From Alicyclobacillus_A sp963788285 (GTDB taxonomy: Bacteria; Bacillota; Bacilli; Alicyclobacillales; Alicyclobacillaceae), in assembly GCA_963788285.1 (NCBI GenBank), contig CAWBGB010000016.1, positions 1 to 64,000 on the forward strand: 64,000 nt of DNA, written 5' to 3'. The position numbers and the translations under genes are program-made. Shown here piece after piece: positions 55,160-63,957 of the stretch (its first letter is position 1; each line of letters starts with the position of its first letter). Below the pieces are notes generated by a model. The model was not told the origin of the DNA and ran no database searches. It saw only the letters and a program-made list of their open reading frames with translations.

Positions 55160-56143
55160 CTACAGAACAAACCCAAGCCGTTCTTTCACTGTTTTCAACG
55201 TGTCTTCAGCTATTACCTTAGCTCGCTCTGCGCCGTCCCGCAATACGTCGAGAATCTCTCCCGTCGCGAGCAACTCACGATAGCGCGCCTGAATCGGTTC
55301 CAGTTCACTCACGACGACTTCCGCCAAGTCCTTTTTGAATTGACCGTATCCTTGGCCCTCGTACCGCGCCTCCAACTCTGAAATGCTAACGTTGGCGCAA
55401 AGTGAGTAGATAGTCAACAAGTTGCTGACAGCGGCCTTGTTTTCTTTGTCGAACCGAACCTCTCGGCCGGAATCAGTGACGGCGCGTGAAATCTTCTTGC
55501 GAATCACATCGGGCGTATCCAACATGGAAATGTACGCGCCGGCACTGGCGTCGCTCTTGCTCATCTTCTTCGTCGGGTCTTCCAGGCTCATGATACGACC
55601 GCCGACTTTTGGGATGTAAACGTCGGGAATGACGAACGTCTCGCCATAGCGCTGATTGAAGCGTTCAGCAAGATCGCGGGTCAGTTCCAGGTGCTGCTTC
55701 TGGTCTTCTCCCACGGGAACCAGGTCCGTCTGATAGAGTAGGATATCTGCCGCCATCAGTGCTGGATAGGTGAACAACCCTGCAGTCACCACATCGCGAT
55801 GCTGGGACTTGTCCTTAAACTGAGTCATGCGCCCCAGTTCCCCGTAGTGGACCACGCACTGCAAAATCCAGCCCAGTTCCGCGTGAGCGGGAACATGCGA
55901 CTGCACAAACAAGGTCGCCTGCTCCGGATTGATACCAGCTGCCAGGTACAGCGCCGCGAGGTTGATGGTGTTCTGGCGCAGTGCCGCCGGATCTTGTGGA
56001 ACCGTGATGGCGTGCAGGTCTACCACGCAGAACAGACAGTCTGCTTCCCCCTGCAACTTGACGAAATTTTTCATGGCACCTAGGTAATTGCCAATGGTGA
56101 GCGTACCGCTCGGTTGGATACCAGAAAACACGCGTTTGGTCAT
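55160..56143 (-). CDS. trpS: Tryptophan-tRNA ligase
   Basis: This 327-residue class I aminoacyl-tRNA synthetase has the HIGH-equivalent PSGTLTIGNYLGAMK and the KMSKS motif in DPTKKMSKSDASAG. LGWILQCVVHYGELGRM and QTDLVPVGEDQKQHLELTRD are well-known TrpS blocks. ATG 56143 follows GAAGGAG. It is controlled by the T-box leader just upstream. The C-terminus VIAEDTLKTVKERLGFVL is complete. Confidence 0.97.
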   Translation of the reverse strand: MTKRVFSGIQPSGTLTIGNYLGAMKNFVKLQGEADCLFCVVDLHAITVPQDPAALRQNTINLAALYLAAGINPEQATLFVQSHVPAHAELGWILQCVVHYGELGRMTQFKDKSQHRDVVTAGLFTYPALMAADILLYQTDLVPVGEDQKQHLELTRDLAERFNQRYGETFVIPDVYIPKVGGRIMSLEDPTKKMSKSDASAGAYISMLDTPDVIRKKISRAVTDSGREVRFDKENKAAVSNLLTIYSLCANVSISELEARYEGQGYGQFKKDLAEVVVSELEPIQARYRELLATGEILDVLRDGAERAKVIAEDTLKTVKERLGFVL

Positions 56144-56164
56144 GAGATCCACTCCTTCTTGATG

Positions 56165-56440
56165 TAAGAGCTGCAATAAAAAACGCCCAATCCCACATCA
56201 TGGGACGGACGTGATTCCGCGGTGCCACCCAACTTCGCGAACCCCGATCTTAACCAGGGCCGCGCGCCTTATCTCCTTTCCACGCTGGAAAGGTGCCGGA
56301 TAACGACGGCAATCGAACGCTCCTACTACCTTAACGGGTTCAGAACGCTGGCTCAAAGGTCCATTCCGCACGCTGCTCTTGCCGGTTTCCACCATCCCGA
56401 CTCTCTGGAAAGGCGCTGTCATGCGTACTATTCCTCGTCA
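56165..56440 (-). promoter_or_regulatory. T-box riboswitch (Trp) in front of trpS
   Basis: The leader shows stem I (AGAGAGTCGGGATGGTGGAAAC, a GGTGGAAAC specifier-side motif) and a specifier region GAATGGACCTTTGAG with TGG as the tryptophan codon (56361-56363). It also has the conserved T-box GGGTGGCACCGCGG (56217-56230). A terminator stem then ends with a T-run (CGTCCGTCCCA ... TGGGATTGGGCGTTTTTT). Uncharged tRNA-Trp would pair with the TGG and the box bulge and allow read-through into trpS. Confidence 0.95.
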
Positions 56441-56596
56441 CTGCCTGTTCGTATTCAGGTTTTGCCAATATATTATATGAGGATTGCAAGGTGGACGCAA
56501 CTTCGTGCAGGGTCGCCATTGAACCGAAGGAAGTCCTTCAAGTTTCGGGCCTGCCCCTTGTGCATGCACTGCGTCTTTTTCACACTTTCCGTGCTT

Positions 56597-57352
56597 CTAC
56601 GTGCACATTCGGCCGTCCACCAACTGCAGCATGATAGCGGGGTCATCAGTGATGATTGCATCCACCCCCCACTGCATGAGGCGCTCTGCAGTCTCCACAT
56701 CGTTAACAGTAAATGTATGCACTGCGATACCGCGACTGCGCGCGCCATCGACCACTTCGCGGTCAATGGAGAGGTAATACGGGTGAATGGCGGTTGCATC
56801 CAGGTGTTTTGCGTACACCCATGGATTGACCAGGCCTTCCATGTACAGCAGGCCGATTTTGGCCTCCGGATGGGCCGATTTCAGGTCGCGGAGCACAAAG
56901 TGATTGAACGACGAGAAAATCACCTGATTCGTTAAGCCGTACTCACAAACCATTTGCCATGCCCGTTCTTCGAGTCCTGGATAAGCGACAACGCCTGCCT
57001 TGCTCTCAATGTTCACTTCCACTGTCCGCCTCGAATCGGCAACCAGACGGAGGACCGCCTCCAGCGTTGGTATCCGCGTCCCTGTGAATGCTGGATCAAA
57101 CCAGGCGCCCGCATCCAAACGCTGAATCTCTTCCAGCGTCAAATCACGTATCCACCCGCGTCCAGTAGAGGTCCTATCCACCTGTTCATCATGGTGCACA
57201 ACGATGTGGCCATCTTTCGTGAGATGAATATCTAACTCAATTCCGTCCACTCCGATGTCAAGTGCCGCTTGAAACGCTGGCATGGTATTCTCCGGATACG
57301 CGGAGGAGTAACCTCGGTGCGCCCACACCTTCGTTCTTCTGTGCTCAGCCAT
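56597..57352 (-). CDS. Glycerophosphodiester phosphodiesterase
   Basis: This 251-residue TIM-barrel enzyme hydrolyses glycerophosphodiesters to glycerol-3-phosphate and an alcohol. WAHRGYSSAYPENTMPAF carries the HRG and Glu/Asn active-site residues, ELDIHLTKDGHIVVHHDEQ the ExD and second His, and VNIESK the next Glu. VHTFTVNDVETAERLMQWG and the TDDP end are typical. There is no signal peptide, so it is the cytosolic (UgpQ-like) type. It stands alone between trpS and the membrane protein gene. Confidence 0.93.
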   Translation of the reverse strand: MAEHRRTKVWAHRGYSSAYPENTMPAFQAALDIGVDGIELDIHLTKDGHIVVHHDEQVDRTSTGRGWIRDLTLEEIQRLDAGAWFDPAFTGTRIPTLEAVLRLVADSRRTVEVNIESKAGVVAYPGLEERAWQMVCEYGLTNQVIFSSFNHFVLRDLKSAHPEAKIGLLYMEGLVNPWVYAKHLDATAIHPYYLSIDREVVDGARSRGIAVHTFTVNDVETAERLMQWGVDAIITDDPAIMLQLVDGRMCT

Positions 57353-57498
57353 ATCGTCATCCCCTCGGCTCTGTGACGTCTTTAAACGTGTCTAGTATTA
57401 GAAAAGCACAGTCACGTTACAAGTGCGTATACCCTGCGTAAGCGTTATGTAAAACCGTAATCGGTGTGGGTGCAGAACGCAGCAGACTGTACGTGGCG

Positions 57499-57541
57499 CG
57501 CCCAGACAAAATCCCCCTCATCGCGCACTCGGCGACAAGGG
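57499..57541 (-). terminator. Intrinsic terminator after the small membrane protein gene
   Basis: On the minus strand CCCCTTGTCGC and GCGATGAGGGGG pair around a CGAGTGC-like loop and are followed by ATTTTG. It lies about 36 bp past the stop at 57577. Confidence 0.65.
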
Positions 57542-57576
57542 GCATAACGGCATAGATGTTACTGTGCAATGCTCGA

Positions 57577-57873
57577 TTACGCCTTCAGGACACGGGCCAA
57601 TCCGAGCAAGGTCCGAATCGCGATCAGGACGGCTGCCACATAGTACCAGATGAGAACCAAAAAGTGCGACGGATCAATGGATGTTAGCATGGCCAACAAT
57701 AGAAGCGGAAAGACGTCTTTGAGGACTGGCTGCGTTGCGCTGCTGGCCAGATTGTCGAGGTCTGCTTTTCCCCGAAGACTGAGGAACAGGTTGACAACAA
57801 TATTCAGGCCAATCAGGGCAAGCACAACGAGCATGGTGACCAACATGGCCAGATTACCGGCGATGATGCCCAT
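57577..57873 (-). CDS. Conserved small membrane protein of unknown function, 98 aa
   Basis: It has two or three hydrophobic helices (LAMLVTMLVVLALIGLNIVV, VFPLLLLAMLTSIDP, FLVLIWYYVAAVLIAIRTLL) with a soluble bend (SLRGKADLDNLASSATQPV). The ribosome site is GAGGAGG before ATG 57873. It occupies the place where FxsA and YtvI stand in Bacillus but is not recognisably either. Its role is unknown. Confidence 0.55.
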   Translation of the reverse strand: MGIIAGNLAMLVTMLVVLALIGLNIVVNLFLSLRGKADLDNLASSATQPVLKDVFPLLLLAMLTSIDPSHFLVLIWYYVAAVLIAIRTLLGLARVLKA

Positions 57874-57955
57874 ATCAATAACCTCCTCTTGCTTGTCTCT
57901 TTCTGTGCATGGATGAGAACACTACACAGTATGAGTGCACGAGGAGGTGTGAAGC

Positions 57956-57982
57956 GGCAGGTGTCCGATAGACACCCGCCCA
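57956..57982 (-). terminator. Hairpin after pyk without a T-tract
   Basis: GGGCGGGTGTC-TATCG-GACACCTGCC can pair (one mismatch) just past the pyk stop. There is no U-run, so it is either a weak terminator or an RNA-end protecting stem. Confidence 0.45.
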
Positions 57983-57997
57983 CCGTCAGTACCTTGA

Positions 57998-59752
57998 TTA
58001 CAAGACCTGCGCGCGTCCGCGATAGACAAGACCGCGTTGAGGATCCACGGTAATGAGCATGCCGTCTTCCACTTTCTGCACGGCGCCTTCGGCGCCTACA
58101 ATCACAGGCTTACCGAGTGTCACGCCAACAACCGCCGCATGTGACGTCAAGCCGCCTTCTTCGGTGATGATGGCAGCGGCGCGCTCCACTGCAGGCATGA
58201 GGTCCTTGTCTGTTCCGTAGGTGACGAGAATATCCCCTTCGGACACGCGTTGCAATAATTCGCCGTTGTCGTTGGAGACAACCGCTCGGCCACTGACGGC
58301 CTGCTGTCCAATGCCGGTACCCTGAACGACCACGTCGCCAATGGTGTGTACTTTGATGAGGTTGGTGGTACCTTGTTGGCCCACAGGCACGCCAGCGATG
58401 ACGAGCACCATGTCCCCGTGTCGCGCGTACCCGGCGTCCAGTGCACCTTCCACGGCGACTTCCAGCACCTCGTCTGTGGTTTTGCTCTCCCGGACGACCA
58501 CCGGATATACGCCCCAGACCACAGCGAGCCGCCGTGCAACCTCCGCCTTCGGCGTGGCAGCTACAATGAACGTACGTGGGCGGTGCTTGGAGATCATCCT
58601 CGCCGAGTGGCCCGAGGTCGTGGCAGTGACGATGGTCGACACGCCGAGTTCTGCAGCCATGGCTTGAACCGCGTGCCCAATTACGTCGGTGACGGTCCGT
58701 TCCACCGTCGTGGCGTGGCGGTCGCTGACTTCTTGGTTACACAGCGCCTGTTCTGCGCGAATGGCGATTTGCGCCATGGTTTTCACCGATTCCAGCGGGT
58801 ACTTACCTGCGGCCGTTTCCCCGCTCAACATGATGGCGTCGGTGCCATCGAAAATCGCATTCGCAACATCGCTGGCTTCTGCCCTCGTCGGACGCGGGTT
58901 GCGCTGCATCGAGTCGAGCATCTGTGTCGCCGTGATGACCGGTTTGCCAGCTCGGTTGCAGAGCGAAATCATGCGCTTTTGCGCCAGCGGCACTTCCTCG
59001 GTGGGAATCTCGACACCAAGGTCACCGCGAGCGACCATGATGCCGTCGGCCACTTCGATGATCTCTTCCAGCCGCTCAAGGCCTTCCTGCGTTTCAATCT
59101 TCGCGATAATGTCTGCTTCGTAGTTGTATTCCTCGAGGATTTTACGAACCTCGAAAATATCCGCCGCCTTCCGCACGAAAGACGCGGCAAACAGATCCAC
59201 TCCTTGTTGAATGCCAAAGCGAATGTCCGCCTGATCCTTCTCTGTGACGCCCGGAATACGCAGCGTCACTCCCGGCACATTGATGCCTTTTCTGTCCTTC
59301 AACGTACCACCGTTTGTGATGCGGCAGACGATGTCGTGTCCCTCCACCTTTTCGACGACCAAGCCAATCAATCCATCGTCAATCCGAATGGGTGCCCCCG
59401 GATAAACGTCTTCGACGAGCCCCTCGTAGGAAATCCATACACGTTCCGCAGTGCCATACTCGATGGGGTCAATGGTGAGCGTGATCAAGTTCCCTTCGAC
59501 GAGTTCCACTGCTCCGCCTTGAATCTTTCCCGTACGGATTTTCGGCCCCTTGATGTCCAGCATGATGCCGACGTGTTTTCCAACCTCCGCGGCGGCCTGT
59601 CGAATCCGACGAATTCTCGTCTCGTGCTCCTCGTATGTACCGTGGGAAAAGTTCAACCGTGCCACGTCCATGCCTGCGCGAATGAGAGCCTTGAGCATGT
59701 CCAGTGATTCGCTCGCAGGTCCAATGGTGCAGACTATTTTCGTTCTTCGCAT
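57998..59752 (-). CDS. pyk: Pyruvate kinase with C-terminal PEP-utilising domain
   Basis: This 584-residue enzyme makes pyruvate and ATP from PEP. The barrel has RTKIVCTIGPASES, DIKGPKIRTG, MVARGDLGVEIP and SDVANAIFDGTDAIMLSGET. The regulatory C domain includes TVERTVTDVIGHAVQAMAAE. From about residue 475 there is the extra PEP-mobile domain (EGDILVTYGTDKDLMPAVER, EEGGLTSHAAVVGVTLGKP) known from Bacillus/Geobacillus enzymes; its His is kept. GGAG precedes the ATG. It ends the accD-accA-pfkA-pyk operon. Confidence 0.97.
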   Translation of the reverse strand: MRRTKIVCTIGPASESLDMLKALIRAGMDVARLNFSHGTYEEHETRIRRIRQAAAEVGKHVGIMLDIKGPKIRTGKIQGGAVELVEGNLITLTIDPIEYGTAERVWISYEGLVEDVYPGAPIRIDDGLIGLVVEKVEGHDIVCRITNGGTLKDRKGINVPGVTLRIPGVTEKDQADIRFGIQQGVDLFAASFVRKAADIFEVRKILEEYNYEADIIAKIETQEGLERLEEIIEVADGIMVARGDLGVEIPTEEVPLAQKRMISLCNRAGKPVITATQMLDSMQRNPRPTRAEASDVANAIFDGTDAIMLSGETAAGKYPLESVKTMAQIAIRAEQALCNQEVSDRHATTVERTVTDVIGHAVQAMAAELGVSTIVTATTSGHSARMISKHRPRTFIVAATPKAEVARRLAVVWGVYPVVVRESKTTDEVLEVAVEGALDAGYARHGDMVLVIAGVPVGQQGTTNLIKVHTIGDVVVQGTGIGQQAVSGRAVVSNDNGELLQRVSEGDILVTYGTDKDLMPAVERAAAIITEEGGLTSHAAVVGVTLGKPVIVGAEGAVQKVEDGMLITVDPQRGLVYRGRAQVL

Positions 59753-59821
59753 CGAGAATCTCCTTTACCGTGTAATATTCCAAACAGCGGCTGCCAAGTC
59801 AGGCATGCCGCCGGATGTTGG

Positions 59822-60781
59822 TCAAATCGACAACATATCCGCGAGTTTGTACAGCGATATGTCCGACTGGCGCGGGGTTGTAAAGACCGTTTCAAAGTCC
59901 ACGGCCACCAGTGCTCCATTTTGGGTGGCAGCCATTTTTCCGCTGACACCCGACTGCAGCAAATCAACCGCATATGCTCCCAGTCTGCTAGCCAACAGTC
60001 TATCCCGCGCGGAAGGCGCACCTCCCCGCTGGATATGCCCCAGTACCGTCACACGCACTTCAAACCCAGTATGCTCAGACAAATATTTACCAATCTCGAT
60101 GCCGTTTCCTGCCCCTTCTGCAACGAGAATAATCGAGTGCTTCTTGCCGCGCGCCACACCACGTTCCAACTTTTGAATGACGTCGTCCAGGCGATACGGG
60201 ACTTCCGGAATCAACACGGACTCGGCTCCACCCGCGAGCCCGACGTGTAGTGCGATGTCTCCCGCGTTGCGGCCCATCACTTCTACAACGTAGGTGCGCT
60301 CGTGAGACGTAGCCGTGTCTCGGATTTTATCAATGGCCTCAATTGCAGTATTGACCGCTGTATCAAATCCTATGGTCTCGTCGCAACACGAGATGTCGTT
60401 GTCAATGGTGCCCGGTATCCCAATCGTCGAAATTCCCATTTTTGCCAGTACCGCTGCACCGTGAAAAGATCCATCCCCGCCGATGACGACGAGCCCTTCA
60501 ATGCCGTGCTTCCGCAGAACCTCGTAACCCCGCTTCTGCCCTTCCTGCGTTTTGAACGCTTCGCAGCGTGCAGTGTAGAGAATGGTGCCACCGCGCTGAA
60601 TGATGTCCGCGACAGAGCCCAGCGTCATCGGCTGCAACTCTTCGTTGATCAGTCCGCTGAACCCCCTGCGAACGCCGATCACTTCCATGTCATGGAATAT
60701 ACCGGTTCGAACGACTGCTCGTACAGCAGCATTCATCCCCGGTGCGTCCCCTCCACTGGTCATCACTGCAATCTTTTTCAC
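59822..60781 (-). CDS. pfkA: 6-phosphofructokinase
   Basis: This 319-residue ATP-dependent enzyme commits glucose to glycolysis. The start GTG 60781 gives the exact family N-terminus KKIAVMTSGGDAPGMNAAV, with GGAGG nine bases upstream. VVIGGDGSFHGAAVLA (ATP), GTIDNDISCCDETIGFDTAV (catalytic Asp) and VEVMGRNAGDIALH are all present. It lies between accA and pyk, 127 bp and 69 bp away, in the same transcription direction. Confidence 0.97.
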   Translation of the reverse strand: MKKIAVMTSGGDAPGMNAAVRAVVRTGIFHDMEVIGVRRGFSGLINEELQPMTLGSVADIIQRGGTILYTARCEAFKTQEGQKRGYEVLRKHGIEGLVVIGGDGSFHGAAVLAKMGISTIGIPGTIDNDISCCDETIGFDTAVNTAIEAIDKIRDTATSHERTYVVEVMGRNAGDIALHVGLAGGAESVLIPEVPYRLDDVIQKLERGVARGKKHSIILVAEGAGNGIEIGKYLSEHTGFEVRVTVLGHIQRGGAPSARDRLLASRLGAYAVDLLQSGVSGKMAATQNGALVAVDFETVFTTPRQSDISLYKLADMLSI

Positions 60782-60908
60782 GCTGCTTCGCCTCCAGCTT
60801 GTGATCTCCACGCCCATATCTGGAACAACGTATCAAACCATGTCCCTCAGGGACAAAAAAAGTCCCGCGCGACACAAACGCAGTGCCCACCAAAAGGTGG
60901 ACACTCAC

Positions 60909-61865
60909 TTACCGTTCCCTATAAATCCCCATATTCCTGTACTTATGGTACCGCGCATTCAACAGTTCGGCAATAGGGATCTGAGTAAGTTCTGCTAAAC
61001 TTTCTAATACTTTATCCTTGACGCGAGCGACCATTTCCTGTGGATTTTGCTGAGCTCCACCGCGGGGTTCCTCGATGACTTCGTCGGCAATCCCGAGCTC
61101 CAGTAAATCCTGCGCCGTAATCCGCATCGTTTCGGCTGCGCGCGCCCCCTGAGCACTATCCTTCCACAGGATGGCTGCCGCTGATTCTGGCGCTATCACA
61201 GAGTACCAGGCGTACTGTACGACAAAAATCCTGTCCGTCACACCCAGTCCGAGCGCTCCCCCGCTACCGCCTTCGCCAATGACAAACGACACCGTCGGCG
61301 TCTTCAGCCCTGCCATCACGCGCAAATTGGTTGCAATCGCTTCACTGATGCCGCGTTCTTCCGCCGACATGCCTGGATAAGCGCCTTTTGTGTCAATGAA
61401 AAACACAACAGGGCGGCCGAACTTTTCGGCCTGTTTCATGAGGCGCAACGCCTTGCGGTATCCTTCCGGATTGGCCATGCCGAAGTTGCGGTAAATGTTC
61501 TCCTTCGTGTCATGTCCCTTTTGGTGACCGATGATGGTCACCGGTTTGTCGTCTATCAATCCGACGCCACCAACAATCGCGGGATCGTCCCGGAAATTGC
61601 GGTCGCCGTGGAGTTCAACGAATTCTGTGCAAATACCCTGTATGAAGTCAAGCGTAGTCGGGCGCCCTGGCTGTCGCGCGAGCTGGACGCGCTGCCAGGG
61701 TGTCAAATTGGAGTACACGCTCTCCGTCAACTCTTCAAGCCGGTCTTCGAGCTTTTTTAGCTCCCCCGACAAATCAATCCCGCTTGTGGACATAAAGCGG
61801 CGCAGTTCTTCAATTTTCTGTTTGAGCTCCACAATCGGCTTTTCGAAATCCAACTCATTCGGCAC
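60909..61865 (-). CDS. accA: Acetyl-CoA carboxylase, carboxyltransferase subunit alpha
   Basis: This 318-residue subunit works with AccD to carboxylate acetyl-CoA for fatty-acid synthesis. It has the coiled N-terminus (KPIVELKQKIEELRRFM), QLARQPGRPTTLDFI, HQKGHDTKENIYRNFGM, FIDTKGAYPGMSAEERG and GEGGSGGALGLGVTDRI. GTG 61865 with AAGGGGGT upstream gives the standard length and overlaps accD by 11 bp, so the pair is coupled. Confidence 0.96.
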   Translation of the reverse strand: MPNELDFEKPIVELKQKIEELRRFMSTSGIDLSGELKKLEDRLEELTESVYSNLTPWQRVQLARQPGRPTTLDFIQGICTEFVELHGDRNFRDDPAIVGGVGLIDDKPVTIIGHQKGHDTKENIYRNFGMANPEGYRKALRLMKQAEKFGRPVVFFIDTKGAYPGMSAEERGISEAIATNLRVMAGLKTPTVSFVIGEGGSGGALGLGVTDRIFVVQYAWYSVIAPESAAAILWKDSAQGARAAETMRITAQDLLELGIADEVIEEPRGGAQQNPQEMVARVKDKVLESLAELTQIPIAELLNARYHKYRNMGIYRER

Positions 61866-62754
61866 GCGCCCACCCCCTTGCCGAGTGCACACGGAGCAGG
61901 GTCGCTAGCGTTGACTTCATATCTTTGCGTGGAACTACCATATCAATCATTCCGTGTTTCAGCATAAATTCTGCCGTCTGAAAGTCGTCCGGTAACTTTT
62001 GGCGAATCGTCTGCTCAATCACGCGACGCCCTGCGAAACCAAACAGCGCGCCCGGTTCCGCGATGATGATGTCGCCGAGGCTGGCAAAGCTCGCGCTGAC
62101 CCCGCCGGTCGTAGGGTGCGTAATCACGGAGATAAATAAGACCGCCTCGTCGTGCATTTTCTCCAGCACGGCACTGGTCTTGGCCATCTGCATCAGCGAC
62201 AGAATACCCTCCTGCATGCGAGCCCCGCCAGACGCCGTGAAGAGAATCATCGGATAGCGTTTTTCGAGGGCTCGCTCCATCGCGCGCGCAATCTTTTCGC
62301 CGACGGCAGATCCCATGCTCCCCATAATGAAGCGGCTGTCCATGACACCGATGACCACCGGGTGCCCTTCCAGCGTACCCTCTCCCGTCACGACGCCTTC
62401 GCGGAGACCTGAGGCTTCCTGTGCCTGTTTTATCTTCTCCGGATAGCCAGGAAAGGAGAGCGGATCTTCCGACGTGACGTCCGCGTCGTACTCAAAAAAC
62501 GCGCCGTCATCCAACGTCAGGTCAATCCGGGTGTAAGCGTCTACGGGAAAATGGTACCCACAGTTCGGACACGTGTACGCGTTCTTCTGTAATTCCCTTG
62601 CAATCAGAATCGATCCGCATGATTCACATTTGTTTACAAGCCCTTTGGGAATGTTGTCTTTCGCGGTGTCCTTGGCGTTCACACCCGGCTGCGCGTCGGT
62701 CTGCCGGCCAATGGTTGCATAATGACGTTTTTTATGGAACAAGTCTTTTAACAC
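61855..62754 (-). CDS. accD: Acetyl-CoA carboxylase, carboxyltransferase subunit beta
   Basis: This 299-residue subunit carries the zinc ribbon CESCGS...CPNCGYHF and the carboxyltransferase fold (VVTGEGTLEGHPVVIGVMD, FTASGGARMQEGILSLMQM, THPTTGGVSASFASLGD, GFAGRRVIEQTIRQKLP). GTG 62754 has GAGGTG six bases upstream and gives the expected MLKDLFHKK start. It opens the accDA-pfkA-pyk run. Confidence 0.96.
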   Translation of the reverse strand: MLKDLFHKKRHYATIGRQTDAQPGVNAKDTAKDNIPKGLVNKCESCGSILIARELQKNAYTCPNCGYHFPVDAYTRIDLTLDDGAFFEYDADVTSEDPLSFPGYPEKIKQAQEASGLREGVVTGEGTLEGHPVVIGVMDSRFIMGSMGSAVGEKIARAMERALEKRYPMILFTASGGARMQEGILSLMQMAKTSAVLEKMHDEAVLFISVITHPTTGGVSASFASLGDIIIAEPGALFGFAGRRVIEQTIRQKLPDDFQTAEFMLKHGMIDMVVPRKDMKSTLATLLRVHSARGWARAE

Positions 62755-62861
62755 CTTGTCACCTCATCATTGTCCATGCCCTACCACCGTCCATGGCCCA
62801 GTGTTCCGTTCCGGGCAACATGAGCATGCCAAACCGCGCGCCTGGTGCTCGCGTTGGCGCG

Positions 62862-63074
62862 TCAGGGCTGGCTGTGGTGGTCGAAGGAGGAGTGAAGGAC
62901 GTCGTTTAAGACTTCCTGCACTTCGTCAAGCTCCGCTTCTGGAACCAAAATCTCATACTGTTGCTTGGAAACATTCGTCTGACGGACCTTCACCAAAAAT
63001 CCTTCATCTACCAGTTTGTTGCGAATCTGCTCCGCCTGTTTGTCCGACTGGGCGATGTAGATCACGGTCCACAT
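62862..63074 (-). CDS. Small DUF2007-like protein, 70 aa
   Basis: The sequence (MWTVIYIAQSDKQAEQIRNK, LVDEGFLVKVRQTNVSKQQY, EILVPEAELDEVQEVLND) has the beta-alpha-beta pattern of the DUF2007 signal-transducing family. It would be a short soluble ferredoxin-like fold. GGAGAG precedes the ATG. It lies about 105 bp upstream of accD on the same strand and may share its promoter. Function is unknown. Confidence 0.6.
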   Translation of the reverse strand: MWTVIYIAQSDKQAEQIRNKLVDEGFLVKVRQTNVSKQQYEILVPEAELDEVQEVLNDVLHSSFDHHSQP

Positions 63075-63124
63075 AGTCTTCTCTCCCTACGACTCCAAGG
63101 TCATGGTATCCCTAGGTCTGATGA

Positions 63125-63215
63125 GACAATGATGTCCGAACTTCTACAGGATGTCCGAAAAGGGGTCAAGAATTTAGCTGGGTCAGGGTTCACCCCTGTG
63201 CGGACACGAACTTCT
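63125..63215. repeat. Second TCCGAAAAGGGG-type repeat with short direct repeats
   Basis: GATGTCCGAACTTCTACAGG is followed by GATGTCCGAAAAGGGGTCA, a spacer, and CACCCCTGTGCGGACACGAA. GTCCG/CGGAC and GGGGT/ACCCC can pair. CGAACTTCTA occurs at both ends. It relates to the copy at 53409. Confidence 0.45.
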
Positions 63216-63336
63216 ATGAAATCATATCACAGTGTCTACATCCCGCCAAACAAAGAATCACTCGATACCTACCGCTGTACTGACACACCGGGGTCTCCTT
63301 CAAGATAACGACCATTATATCACGATTTTGGAACTC

Positions 63337-63449
63337 GGCGTTTTGCGAACCGGCCTTAGCTAAACCAGGCACCACCCGTTGTTCGGCTTCGCTCAGACGA
63401 AACCCGAAACATCGAGTGGTCCAACCGCGCACACCGTTTGCAAAACGCC
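63337..63449. repeat. MITE-like unit with 14-bp terminal inverted repeats
   Basis: GGCGTTTTGCGAAC (63337-63350) and GTTTGCAAAACGCC (63436-63449) are complementary with one mismatch. The inside contains a second imperfect stem (TTCGGCTTCG ... CGAAACCCGAA). The unit sits just after the pgpA-like gene and might also act as its terminator. Confidence 0.5.
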
Positions 63450-63456
63450 AGACCTC

Positions 63457-63957
63457 TCACTCTTCCGATGCGCCTTCGTCCACCTCGTACGACTTTGCCA
63501 CGTGTTGATGAGCCAGTCGCGCGGCTGCTGACGCGGCCACGCCGGCAATTAGGTCGTCCAAAAACACGTGGATGGCGGAACCGTGATTGTTGAGCCGACC
63601 AATCACACCGAGTTTCATCTTGTCAAGATAACCAAAGTTGGTCAAACCAATCGAACCGTACACATTGGTGATGGACAAGGCGAGGATCTCATCCACGCCA
63701 TACAGGGGTTCATCCTGCTCCATGATGGACTGCAGCGGAGCAGGCAAGGCCTTTTGTTCGGCCAGCATGTCTAGTGCCACACCTGTATAAATCGCGTGTT
63801 GTACTTCGCGCTTGTTGAGAACGTGCATCACGTTATCCAGACATTCCTCCAAGGTCAGTGGGCTATAATAAGGGCGCTGCAAGTCGTAGACAATCTCGGC
63901 AATGTCCTGTACTGTAACGCCCCTCGTGGCCAACAATTCTACAACCGTTGATTTCAT
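63457..63957 (-). CDS. Phosphatidylglycerophosphatase A-like protein (PgpA/YutG)
   Basis: This 166-residue protein fits the YutG branch of PgpA. The N-terminus (VVELLATRGVTVQDIAEIV) and LDDLIAGVAASAAARLAH are typical: the second is the conserved D-D-x-x-A-G motif. GRLNNHGSAIHVFLDD is the preceding conserved block. It lacks long membrane helices, as do other YutG proteins. It would dephosphorylate phosphatidylglycerol-phosphate or a related lipid phosphate. GAGGG precedes the ATG at a suitable distance. Confidence 0.8.
   Translation of the reverse strand: MKSTVVELLATRGVTVQDIAEIVYDLQRPYYSPLTLEECLDNVMHVLNKREVQHAIYTGVALDMLAEQKALPAPLQSIMEQDEPLYGVDEILALSITNVYGSIGLTNFGYLDKMKLGVIGRLNNHGSAIHVFLDDLIAGVAASAAARLAHQHVAKSYEVDEGASEE

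Noticed and set aside
58346..59707. Very long open frame on the plus strand opposite pyruvate kinase
   Set aside because: It lies entirely antisense to pyk, has no ribosome site, and its composition (His/Arg/Asp-rich) is that of the complement of a GC-rich gene.
60838..60870. GTCCCTCAGGGAC palindrome with A-run between accA and pfkA
   Set aside because: The stem is short and the T-run precedes the stem in the direction of transcription, so it is not a terminator; no other meaning could be supported.
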